DNA of 64,000 nt from Chamaelirium japonicum. Its lineage: Eukaryota; Streptophyta; Magnoliopsida; Liliales; Melanthiaceae. The stretch covers positions 6,377,501 through 6,441,500 of the forward strand of contig OX393551.1 of NCBI GenBank assembly GCA_947650365.1, in the 5' to 3' direction. This document shows positions 45,211 through 56,039 of this stretch, piece by piece (the first letter of the stretch is position 1; each line of letters starts with the position of its first letter). Position numbers and translations under genes: made by a program. The notes under the pieces are model-generated. The model had not been told where the DNA came from, ran no database searches, and saw nothing but the letters and a program-made list of their open reading frames with translations.

Positions 45211-48200
45211 GTACTTACTAATCTTTATAATATTAGCAAAAAATATGAATCTTACTAATTTGAGTTTTGATCATATTATCACACTTATGATTTTTCAACA
45301 CTTAGACTATAAATCGGTAAATCGAATCGTAAATGGTCTCTCTCTCTCTCATGGTAATGATGTAGCCTCTGTTTTTCTTTTAAATACGGAATAATTCCAA
45401 CTTCGAATTACCGGATGCCGATCCGATGACGATCGGATCGAATCCAAACCTATTTCATATCCGAAACACGCTAACTTATGATTTTCCAACACTTAGACTC
45501 TAAATCGGTGAATCGGAGCGTAAATTGGTCAAATATCCAATTAGAACCCGCTCGCAAGTCCGAAATACAAAATAATTTCAAGTTCGAATTACCGGATGCC
45601 GAGCCGATGACGATCGGATCGAATCCAAACCTATTTCATATCCGAAACACGCTAACTTATGATTTTCCAACACTTAGACTCTAAATCGGTGAATCGGAGC
45701 GTAAATTGGTCAAATATCCAATTAGAACCCGCTCGCAAGTCCGAAATACGGAATAATTCCAACTTCGAATTACCGGATGCCGATCCGATGACGATCGGAT
45801 CGAATCCAAACCTATTTCATATCCGAAACACGCTAACTTATGATTTTCCAACACTTAGACTCTAAATCGGTGAATCGGAGCGTAAATTGGTCAAATATCC
45901 AATTAGAACCCGCTCGCAAGTCCGAAATACGGAATAAATCCAAGTTCGAATTATCGGATGCCGAGCCGATGACGATCGGATCGAATCCAAACCTATTTCA
46001 TATCCGAAACACGCTAACTTATGATTTTCCAACACTTAGACTCTAAATCGGTGAATCGGAGCGTAAATTGGTCAAATATCCAATTAGAACCCGCTCGCAA
46101 ATCCGAAATACGGAATAATTCCAAGTTTGAATTATCGGATGCCGAGCCGATGACGATCGGATCGAATCCAAACCTATTTTATATCCGAAACACGCTAACT
46201 TATGATTTTCCAACACTTAGACTCTAAATCGGTGAATCGGAGCGTAAATTGGTCAAATATCCAATTAGAACCCGCTCGCAAGTCCGAAATACGGAATAAT
46301 TCCAACTTCGAATTACCAGATGCCGAGCCGATGACGATCGGATCGAATCCAAACCTATTTTATATCCGAAACACGCTAACTTATGATTTTCCAACACTTA
46401 GACTCTAAATCGGTGAATCGGAGCATAAATTGGTCAAATATCCAATTAGAACCCGCTCGCAAGTCTGAAATACGGAATAATTCCAACTTCGAATTACCGG
46501 ATGCCGATCCGATGACGATCGGATCGAATCCAAACCTATTTCATATCCGAAACACGCTAACTTATGATTTTCCAACACTTAGACTATAAATCGGTGAATC
46601 GGAGCGTAAATTGGTCAAATATCCAATTAGAACCCGCTCGCAAGTCCGAAATACGGAATAATTCCAAGTTCGAATTATTGGATGCCGAGCCGATGACGAT
46701 CGGATTGAATCCAAACCTATTTTATATCCGAAACACGCTAACTTATGATTTTCCAACACTTAGACTCTAAATCGGTGAATCGGAGCGTAAATTGGTCAAA
46801 TATCCAATTAGAACCCGCTCGCAAGTCCGAAATACGGAATAATTCCAACTTCGAATTACCGGATGTCGATCCGATGACGATCGGATCGAATCCAAACCTA
46901 TTTCATATCCGAAACACGCTAACTTATGATTTTCCAACACTTAGACTCTAAATCGGTGAATCGGAGCGTAAATTGGTCAAATATCCAATTAGAACCCGCT
47001 CGCAAGTCCGAAATACGGAATAATTCCAACTTCGAATTACCGGATGCCGATCCGATGATGATCGGATCGAATCCAAACCTATTTCATATCCGAAACACGC
47101 TAACTTATGATTTTCCAACACTTAGACTCTAAATCGGTGAATCGGAGCGTAAATTGGTCAAATATCCAATTAGAACCCGCTCGCAAGTCCGAAATACGGA
47201 ATAATTCCAAGTTCGAATTATCGGATGCCGATCCGATGACGATCGGATCGAATCCAAACCTATTTCATATCCGAAACACGCTAACTTATGATTTTCCAAC
47301 ACTTAGACTCTAAATCGGTGAATCGGAGCGTAAATTGGTCAAATATCCAATTAGAACCCGCTCGCAAGTCCGAAATACGGAATAATTCCAAGTTCGAATT
47401 ATAGGATACCGATCCGATGACGATCGGATCGAATCCAAACCTATTTTATATCCGAAACACGCTAACTTATGATTTTCCAACACTTAGACTCTAAATCGGT
47501 GAATCGGAGCGTAAATTGGTCAAATATCCAATTAGAACCCGCTCGCAAGTCCGAAATACGGAATAATTCCAACTTCGAATTACCGGATGCCGATCCGATG
47601 ACGATCGGATCGAATCCAAACCTATTTCATATCCGAAACACGCTAACTTATGATTTTCCAACACTTAGACTCTAAATCGGTGAATCGGAGCGTAAATTGG
47701 TCAAATATCCAATTAGAACCCGCTCGCAAGTCCGAAATACGGAATAATTCCAACTTCGAATTACCGGATGCCGATCCGATGATGATCGGATCGAATCCAA
47801 TCCTATTTCATATCCGAAACACGCTAACTTATGATTTTCCAACACTTAGACTCTAAATCGGTGAATCGGAGCGTAAATTGGTCAAATATCCAATTAGAAC
47901 CCGCTCGCAAGTCCGAAATACGGAATAATTCCAACTTCGAATTACCGGATGCCGATCCGATGACGATCGGATCGAATCCAAACCTATTTCATATCCGAAA
48001 CACGCTAACTTATGATTTTCCAACACTTAGACTCTAAATCGGTGAATCGGAGCGTAAATTGGTCAAATATCCAATTAGAACCCGCTCGCAAGTCCGAAAT
48101 ACGGAATAATTCCAAGTTTGAATTATCGGATGCCGAGCCGATGACGATCGGATCGAATCCAAACCTATTTTATATCCGAAACACGCTAACTTATGATTTT

Positions 48201-51200
48201 CCAACACTTAGACTCTAAATCGGTGAATCGGAGCGTAAATTGGTCAAATATCCAATTAGAACCCGCTCGCAAGTCCGAAATACGGAATAATTCCAACTTC
48301 GAATTACCGGATGCCGATCCGATGACGATCGGATCGAATCCAAACCTATTTCATATCCGAAACACGCTAACTTATGATTTTCCAACACTTAGACTCTAAA
48401 TCGGTGAATCGGAGCGTAAATTGGTCAAATATCCAATTAGAACCCGCTCGCAAGTCCGAAATACGGAATAATTCCAAGTTCGAATTACCGGATGCCGATC
48501 CGATGACGATCGGATCGAATCCAAACCTATTTCATATCCGAAACACGCTAACTTATGATTTTCCAACACTTAGACTCTAAATCGGTGAATCAGAGCGTAA
48601 ATTGGTCAAATATCCAATTAGAACCCGCTCGCAAGTCCGAAATACGGAATAATTCCAACTTCGAATTACCGGATGTCGATCCGATGACGATCGGATCGAA
48701 TCCAAACCTATTTCATATCCGAAACACGCTAACTTATGATTTTCCAACACTTAGACTCTAAATCGGTGAATCGGAGCGTAAATTGGTCAAATATCCAATT
48801 AGAACCCGCTCGCAAGTCCGAAATACGGAATAATTCCAACTTTGAATTACCGGATGTCGAGCCGATGATGATCGGATCGAATCCAAACCTATTTCATATC
48901 CGTAACACGCTAACTTATGATTTTCCAACACTTAGACTCTAAATCGGTGAATCGGAGCGTAAATTGGTCAAATATCCAATTAGAACCCGCTCGCAAGTCC
49001 GAAATACGGAATAATTCCAAGTTCGAATTACCGGATGCCGATCCGATGACGATCGGATCGAATCCAAACCTATTTCATATCCGAAACACGCTAACTTATG
49101 ATTTTCCAATACTTAGACTCTAAATCGGTGAATCAGAGCGTAAATTGGTCAAATATCCAATTAGAACCCGCTCGCAAGTCCGAAATACGGAATAAATCCA
49201 AGTTCGAATTATCGGATGCCGATCCGATGACGATCGGATCGAATCCAAACCTATTTCATATCCGAAACACGCTAACTTATGATTTTCCAACACTTAGACT
49301 CTAAATCGGTGAATCGGAGCGTAAATTGGTCAAATATCCAATTAGAACCCGCTCGCAAGTCCGAAATTCGGAATAATTCCAAGTTCGAATTATCGAATGC
49401 CGAGCCGATGACGATCGGATCGAAGCCAAACCTATTTCATATCCGAAACACACTAACTTATGATTTTCCAACACTTAGACTCTAAATCGGTGAATCAGAG
49501 CGTAAATTGGTCAAATATCCAATTAGAACCCGCTCGCAAGTCCGAAATACGGAATAATTCCAAGTTCGAATTACCGGATGCCGATCCGATGACGATCGGA
49601 TTGAATCCAAACCTATTTCATATCCGAAACACGCTAACTTATGATTTTCCAACACTTAGACTCTAAATCGGTGAATCAGAGCGTAAATTGGTCAAATATC
49701 CAATTAGAACCCGCTCGCAAGTCCGAAATACGGAATAATTCCAAGTTCGAATTATCGAATGCTGAGCCGATGACGATCGGATCGAATCCAAACCTATTTC
49801 ATATCCGAAACACGCTAACTTATGATTTTCCAACACTTGACTCTAAATCGGTGAATCGGAGCGTAAATTGGTCAAATATCCAATTAGAACCCGCTCGCAA
49901 GTCCGAAATACGGAATAATTCCAAGTTCGAATTACCGGATGCCGAGCCGATGACGATCCGATCGAATCCAAACCTATTTCATATCCGAAACACGCTAACT
50001 TATGATTTTCCAACACTTAGACTCTAAATCGGTGAATCGGAGCGTAAATTGGTCAAATATCCAATTAGAACCCGCTCGCAAGTCCGAAATTCGGAATAAT
50101 TCCAAGTTCGAATTATCGAATGCCGATCCGATGACGATCGGATCGAATCCAAACCTATTTCATATCCGAAACACGCTAACTTATGATTTTCCAACACTTA
50201 GACTCTAAATCGGTGAATCAGAGCGTAAATTGGTCAAATATCCAATTAGAACCCGCTCGCAAGTCCGAAATACGAAATAATTCCAAGTTCGAATTATCGA
50301 ATGCCGAGCCGATGACGATCGGATCGAATCCAAACCTATTTCATATCCGAAACACGCTAACTTATGATTTTCCAACACTTAGACTCTAAATCGGTGAATC
50401 GGAGCGTAAATTGGTCAAATATCCAATTAGAACCCGCTCGCAAGTCCGAAATACGGAATAATTCCAAGTTCGAATTACCGGATGCCGAGCCGATGACGAT
50501 CCGATCGAATCCAAACCTATTTCATATCCGAAACACGCTAACTTATGATTTTCCAACACTTAGACTCTAAATCGGTGAATCGGAGCGTAAATTGGTCAAA
50601 TATCCAATTAGAACCCGCTCGCAAGTCCGAAATTCGGAATAATTCCAAGTTCGAATTATCGAATGCCGATCCGATGACGATCCGATCGAATCCAAACCTA
50701 GCTATTTCATATCCGAAATACGCTAAGTTATGATTTTTCAACACTTAGACTCTAAATCGGTGAATCGGAGCGTAAATTGGTCAAATATCCAATTAGAACC
50801 CGCTCGCAAGTCCGAAATACGGAATAATTCCAAGTTCGAATTATCGGATACCGAGCCGATGACGATCCGATCGAATCCAAACCTATTTTATATCCGAAAC
50901 ACGCTAACTTATGATTTTCCAACACTTAGACTCTAAATCGGTGAATCGGAGCGTAAATTGGTCAAATATCCAATTAGAACCCGCTCGCAAGTCCGAAATA
51001 CGGAATAATTCCAAGTTCGAATTATCGGATGCCGAGCCGATGACGATCCGATCGAATCCAAACCTATTTTATATCCGAAACACGCTAACTTATGATTTTC
51101 CAACACTTAGACTCTAAATCGGTGAATCGGAGCGTAAATTGGTCAAATATCCAATTAGAACCCACTCGCAAGTCCGAAATTCGGAATAATTCCAAGTTCG

Positions 51201-51527
51201 AATTATCGAATGCCGATCCGATGACGATCCGATCGAATCCAAACCTAGCTATTTCATATCCGAAACACGCTAAGTTATGATTTTTCAACACTTAGACTCT
51301 AAATAGGTGAATCGGAGCATAAATTGGTCAAATATCCAATTAGAACCCGCTCGCAAGTCCGAAATACGGAATAATTCCAAGTTCGAATTATCGGATGCCG
51401 ATAATTCTACGATCGGATCGAATCCAAACCTATTTCAAAATCGAAACACGCTAACTTATCATTTTTTAACGCTTAGACTCAGTTATAGATATAAACCATT
51501 TTTTTAACAAATACATGTTAATTGCAG
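45211..51527 (+). other. Predicted 3'-UTR intron of the CACTA-1 gene
   Basis: Four bases after the stop codon (45204-45206) comes CAG followed by GTACTTAC, a good donor. After the right array, TTTTTTTAAC...TTAATTGCAG ends at 51527, a good acceptor. The right satellite array lies entirely between them, so it would be spliced out. This is inference from splice signals only. Confidence 0.5.
45284..51480 (+). repeat. 181-bp satellite, right array (about 33 units, plus orientation)
   Basis: Unit starts run from 45478 to 51277 with a 181-base period, preceded by one degenerate unit (from 45284) that has a CT-rich insertion. Exceptions: the unit at 49822 has lost one A; two units (from 50545 and from 51092) carry an extra AGCT before TTTCATAT, giving 185 bases. 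Most units hold a CGATCCGAT-GACG-ATCGGATCG palindrome; variants start CGAGCC or have ATCCGATCG on the right. Units differ by only a few per cent by eye. Because 181 is not a multiple of three, the many 68-residue open frames here are not proteins. Confidence 0.98.
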
Positions 51528-51730
51528 GAGCAGGGCGGCGTCAGGGGATCGATGAGAGCACCAGCGTTGGTGGTGGGCGGGCGTGGTTGAGATAGGGCGG
51601 CGTCAGGGGATCGATGAGAGCACCGGCGTTGGTGGCGGGCGGGGGTGGTTGAGATAGGACATGTATCATCTCTCAGTTCTGGATTGTGTAAATATTATTT
51701 TGTAATATATGGTTATTTTTTGTTCTTGTC
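51528..51730 (+). other. Predicted last exon (3' UTR) of the CACTA-1 gene
   Basis: Begins GAGCAGGGCGGCGTCAGGGG after the acceptor. It holds a tandem duplication of about 60 bases (GGCGGCGTCAGGGGATCGAT at about 51535 and 51597). It ends in T-rich sequence with ATTTTGTAATATATGG, which could serve as a plant 3'-end region. Borders are uncertain. Confidence 0.4.
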
Positions 51731-51739
51731 TATAATTGT

Positions 51740-52448
51740 CGGCCGGGAACTGTGGTAATATTTGATAATTTGCTGTAATTTTTTATCAATTTAGGTAATA
51801 TTTTATAAATTGTGGTAATATTTGATAAATTGTGGTAATATATTGTGGTATTGAATCACAGGAATTAAATAACATTATTTAGGTAAATTTATTAAAAAAA
51901 AAAACATACTTATTATCGACGGAAATTAATTATTCCGTCGGTAATAATATTTTTATTTTTTTTAAATTATTAATGATTTGCCGACGGCATATAATATCCG
52001 TCGGTAATATATATATTATTACCGACGGGTAATATATATATCCGTCGGTAATATATATAGTATTACCGACGGTTATATGAATTTGGTCGGTAATATATAT
52101 ATTATTACCGACGGGTAATATATATATGTGTCGGTAATATATATAGTATTACCGACAGTATAAAATATACCCGTCGGTAAAATGGTTATATATTACCGAC
52201 GGATTCTTATATTTCGTCGGCAATACTAAATTATATTAGTTTTAAATTGATTAATTATTACCGACGGCGTTAATATTACCGTCGGTATTAATTATTATTA
52301 CCGAAGGTAATATTTGGTCCGTCGTATTGTTTTCCCCGACGCCTTCTTTCCCGACAGCAAGCGACGGAAATATCTTCCGTCGCTATAGAATATTACCGAC
52401 GAAATTTTAATATTACCGACGGATATTGTCCGTCGGTAATAACTGTTT
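51740..52448. repeat. CACTA-1 right subterminal repeats
   Basis: 51740-51900 repeats GTGGTAATATTTGATAA words, mirroring the AT-rich block near the left end. 51915-52445 carries about 20 ACCGACGG/CCGTCGG motifs, many as ATTACCGACGG...CCGTCGGTAATA hairpins, up to the terminal inverted repeat. Confidence 0.9.
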
Positions 52449-53146
52449 TTTTTGTAGTGTGTCTAGGTCAGAGTAGGGAGCCTCTATGAGTTGATCTCTA
52501 GTTAGTGCGCAGGGCATTAGCATTGTCTAGGAAGCCGATTGGTGGAGTCGAGCATGTTGCTCTCATTTGCCACATGTTGCGCTTCGATACTGGCATCAAC
52601 ATCTTTGTGTAAGCTTTGCAGGCGCGGCGCCTGGTACATGCCCTGCTGTTTGACACATGAGCAACACTAGGAAACAAACATGCTCTTGCAGTTTTGTGCC
52701 TTCCCATTCTCGTTTGGAAAAAATGCTAAGTGTTGCGTGATTTGGGAGGTTGTTGAGGGAGGAGCTAGGCACGTAGGGCCCGGAGGCGAATTCCCACATA
52801 AGGATTCCTCATTTGGGCTCGCTCCTACATACTACCTGACAACGTCATCATGACGTCGTACAGGCAAGCTCCCACCTCTCATGGGCGGGCAACCAGATGA
52901 CATCATCATAACGCGCTCGTACCTCTTTCAGGCGGGCTACCTGATGGCATCGGTCTGATGTTATTCATGAGGGCCTCCTTGGGGTGAGCTACACGTTATC
53001 CGGGTGGACTACTATCTTCTTGGGGCGAGCTACCATCTCCTCGTTCTTGTCTTAGGCCTTCTTTGACGTCCTCACCATCTTGCCACATGGGCGGCCTTCA
53101 TACGATCACGCAGATGATGAGCGGGTAACTTTTTTGGACACCAACA

Positions 53147-53743
53147 ATGTCTATAGCTATAAAGATATATAGTTCTTGCTTGTTTTTCATGTAATATATA
53201 ATAGTAGATTATTAACCATCTGTAATGGAACTTGTTTATAATTTCTTAGATAATTTTCTAACCCATAATCACAAACAAATTATTGTTTTATTGATAACCG
53301 ACCATACAGGAGAGAACTCTGACCTTTGGTTCTAAATCAAACTAAAATAAGGGGAAAGAGGAGTTCTGGTGGGGATTGTGGCTCCATCCTACTGCTAAGA
53401 GTCGCAGAGCTCCTTTTGACATTATTGAGTAGTAGTAGTAATAGATGGTGCCTCCAATAATGAAAATAAAGCTGGAAAGCTATATAAAAAGTGTGATTAA
53501 TTTAATTAGATCTTATTTTTAATTAGTTGAATCACCATTTGTATTATTTTTTTGGTAAGGGTACTTATAATTAGCCATCAGCAGTGCTAATTAATACAAC
53601 TCAAAGACGTGGATGAACACGCATACGATGGTCTTGGCGTACCAGTTCATCCAACTCCCAGGGTAGATTATGGGCGTTGACGATGCCAGTACCGCCTCGA
53701 TGAACCTCGGGCACAAGCCAATCAGCAACCCCCCATTGCCTTA
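53147..53743. other. Gene-free region
   Basis: AT-rich sequence without recognised coding or repeat features. Confidence 0.45.
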
Positions 53744-54313
53744 ACAAAAAGGGTTTTTAACAAATCGATCCCTACAAACTAGCCTAATTGTGTATTAACA
53801 CCTTAAAACCTAGCCTTATATTTACATATCGATTCTCCAAAACATATTAAGTTGTGCTTCACCCCTTCGTTACTATCCGTCAATAGAAAATGACTTAAAC
53901 ATGGCTAGGATCTAATTAACCTGAGGTCCAAATAACCATTTTACCCATAGTCAAATTGTGACTTACCACCTGCATAAGCTAATTTTAGTTGTTTTCAATG
54001 CAAGTATATCTATCCTAACCCCAACTCCACTCCGGTCTCCCCTCGATGCTCGTCCAGCCCTCCACGCTTGTCTGATAGCCCTCTATGTTTGTCCGGTAGC
54101 TAGGTTCGTCAGCCTGGCCTCCTCGTTTACACCTACTAGCCAACCGAGGAATATTTTGAGTATATCCACCCTTTTGAGATGGTAGCTAATCGGAGGGGTG
54201 AATATGCATGACTTTATATATTTTAAAGAGTTGTTATGTAAATTAAGGTTTCTAGGGATATTATTACACAATTAGACTAGTTTTTGCAAAAAAAAATGTG
54301 AAACCTCTTTTGT
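53744..54313. mobile_element. Fold-back/MITE-like element (about 570 bp)
   Basis: Arms of about 80 bases are diverged inverted repeats. Left: ACAAAAAGGGTTTTTAAC, AAACTAGCCTAATTGTGTA, TTATATTTACATA. Right, reverse-complemented: ACAAAAGAGGTTTCACAT, AAACTAGTCTAATTGTGTA, TTAATTTACATA. No clear target duplication was found and no coding capacity is present. Confidence 0.6.
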
Positions 54314-55370
54314 CATGTGAGATTCGAAACCCTAAAACTTAGAAACCAAGGAAACATGAAAGGCCCCATAAGTCCAACCAACCAAAGGATTGATTCCCTT
54401 GCATTGATGGACCCCGGCCTGTATGTCTTTAGGATCTTGGAGCCCCAGATGATGGACCCCTGTGTGTTATTAGATTTCAAGGAGCCCTTGGTGTGCCAAC
54501 ATTTCTTAGCCATCCAAGTTGACATGAATGGCTATGATGGTCTATAAGCAGCATTGTTGGGTGTAGAAGACTCCTCATGTACGTGTACTGATTTTTTTGA
54601 AGAAAGAAAAAAAGCTTACTGATCAACAGCTGGGTTCCAAGGCCTACCAACAAAGGTTAGGCCCTCGAAGCTTAAGTGGGGGGACCTTTTTCAGGTGGTG
54701 GAAGGGTGAGTGAGGCCTTAATGGTTTGAAGGGGAGTTGGGTGTGAGGTAAGCACTGTGGCTTCTTGTGGAGTGATATATAGGAGGCGGCCGTGATGGAG
54801 TTGATGGGTGTGCATGGCTCTTTGATTCGAGTTCGACTCCTCTACTGTCCGTCCTCTCCCCGAGTTCACTCCGTCAGGGCCCAACACGCATCACGGCCGC
54901 ATGATGGGGCACCCTGAAGAGTGTACGTATCACACCACGCCCAACTTTGGCTCCATCAAACGACTGTGATTTCTCCCACATCACCGATAAACTGAACCGT
55001 GGGAGATGACAGACCATAGAGGAGTCGAGCTCCTTCATTCTCTCTCTATCTCTCACTCTCTCTCTCTCTCTCTCTCTCTCAGCCCATGATTGCTTTAAAT
55101 ACCATTACATACATGGAGTTAGAGCTTTCAAGAGCAAAAGGGCTCTCAACTCTCAAGATTCCCTCCCAAAAAGTGATCCTCTAGATCTGGGATCTAATTA
55201 ATTACCTTTACATGCTAATGGTTCTTTTCTTTCCTTCTTTATCTAAGTAAAGAATACACTTAGGTCCCCACTTCTTCTGCATGGATGGTTCCATGATACA
55301 TATACATGATGTTGCGCATTGGGCCACATGTATACATGTGTCGCATTATCTTTGAGGGCAACTGTAATAC
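54314..55370. other. Gene-free region
   Basis: A (CT)n microsatellite lies at about 55049-55080. 54780-54850 has a GATTCGAGTTCGACTCC box-B-like word but no clear SINE body. No coding sequence recognised. Confidence 0.45.
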
Positions 55371-55577
55371 TTTTTTTTTTTTTTAAAGATCGGCTGGTGT
55401 CCCAAAATCTTTCGGGCAATGGCCCATTTCAAGATCAGACTAATTCCTCTGACAGTGAAGCCCGATCCACTTGCAATTCCCACTTCACTCCCAGGTGAAT
55501 CGACAGGAGGAGTTGAACCCACAACCCGGCCGTCACCAAGGCATCAGTTGCTTACCAACTCCACTATCACCAGGTGT
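55371..55577 (-). mobile_element. Probable tRNA-derived SINE
   Basis: On the minus strand: an A-box-like TGGTGATAGTGG near the start, a B-box-like GGTTCAACTCC about 45 bases on, a unique body, and a 14-base A tail (T run at 55371-55384 in window orientation). This is the layout of a plant tRNA-related SINE. No flanking target duplication was found, so the 5' end may be truncated. Confidence 0.45.
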
Positions 55578-55722
55578 TGGGGTGACAATCGATTGGATTT
55601 GGGTCGAAACCTAACCCTATCCATACCCATACCCATTCGGGTATGGCAGGGTCCATACCCGACCCATATCGATTCGTTTTGAACAGGGTCCTTACCCGAT
55701 AGGGTTTTTGGTTTCGTTATGA
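55578..55722. repeat. Fragment of a hAT-like MITE, cut by CACTA-2
   Basis: Begins TTGGGGTGACAATCGATTGG, like TAGGGGTGGCAA hAT ends, and is full of CCATACCC/GGGTATGG repeats. The right end is missing because CACTA-2 starts at 55723. Confidence 0.35.
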
Positions 55723-55759
55723 CACTACAACAGAACTTGTTAATTAAGGGGGCCAAAAA

Positions 55760-56035
55760 TGGCCGCTTAAATGTTTAAGCGGGGGTGTTGCCGTCGGATA
55801 TACCGGCCGCATTAGACTCCGTCGCAATTGGGTAGCCCCCGGAAATGGTGGTTTAAACGGCTAGTGTTTAGCCGCCGGAAATGGGGTTTTAAACGGCCGG
55901 TGTTTAGCCGCCGGAAATGGGGTTTGAAGCGGCTGGAGTTTAGCCGCCGGAAATGATGGTTTAAACGGCCGTTGTTAGCCGCCGGAAATGGTGGTCCAAA
56001 AGGTTGTTTGGCCGCCGGGAATTATGTGGTTTAAA
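55760..56035. repeat. CACTA-2 left subterminal repeats
   Basis: Five to six copies of TTTAGCCGCCGGAAATGG, each followed by GGTTTAAACGGCCG or a variant, with a period near 40 bases. GCCGCC and CGGCCG words give alternating orientation. Confidence 0.85.
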
Positions 56036-56039
56036 CAAA

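Larger units (their letters stand above)
40538..52459 (+). mobile_element. CACTA (En/Spm) DNA transposon, CACTA-1, 11.9 kb
   Basis: Left end CACTACAAGAAAGAGG, right end reverse-complemented CACTACAAAAAAAACAG. The 3-bp target duplication TGT lies at 40535-40537 and 52460-52462. Both ends carry dense ACCGACGG/CCGTCGGT subterminal motifs. Inside are a TNP1-like gene (plus strand) and two opposed 181-bp satellite arrays. No TNP2 transposase (DUF4216, DUF4218 or catalytic core) was seen, so it would need transposase from elsewhere. Both ends and the duplication are well preserved, suggesting a fairly young insertion, nested in an old LTR. Confidence 0.95.
40049..53146 (-). mobile_element. Degraded gypsy-type LTR (LTR B), split by CACTA-1
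   Basis: On the minus strand it starts TGTTGGTGTCCAAAAAAGT at 53146, like LTR A (TGATGGTGCCAAAAATGT). It later has TTATATAG (40261-40268) followed by TTGACTTAGGCATC (40258-40245), the counterpart of TTGACTTGAGCGTC in LTR A. The host LTR occupies about 40049-40537 and 52460-53146; the rest is the CACTA insertion. The left end is approximate (TATCCCCGAAAGATATGTCACA on the minus strand), and no target duplication was found. Confidence 0.5.

Noticed and set aside
42177-51480. Regular repeat array resembling a CRISPR
   Set aside because: Units are head-to-tail with no variable spacers, the period is 181 bp, and the setting is a plant nuclear transposon.
45478-51507. Dozens of 68-residue open frames beginning MIFQHLDSKSVNRSVNW, on both arrays
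   Set aside because: They recur with the 181-bp satellite period, overlap their neighbours by 26 bases in another frame, and run in opposite directions in the two arrays. The period is not a multiple of three, so no continuous protein exists.
54313-54547. Opposed frames of 70 and 76 residues
   Set aside because: They mirror each other on the two strands, show no domain and lie in unremarkable sequence.
54690-54960. Second SINE, from a GATTCGAGTTCGACTCC word
   Set aside because: No matching A box at the right distance, no A tail and no target duplication.
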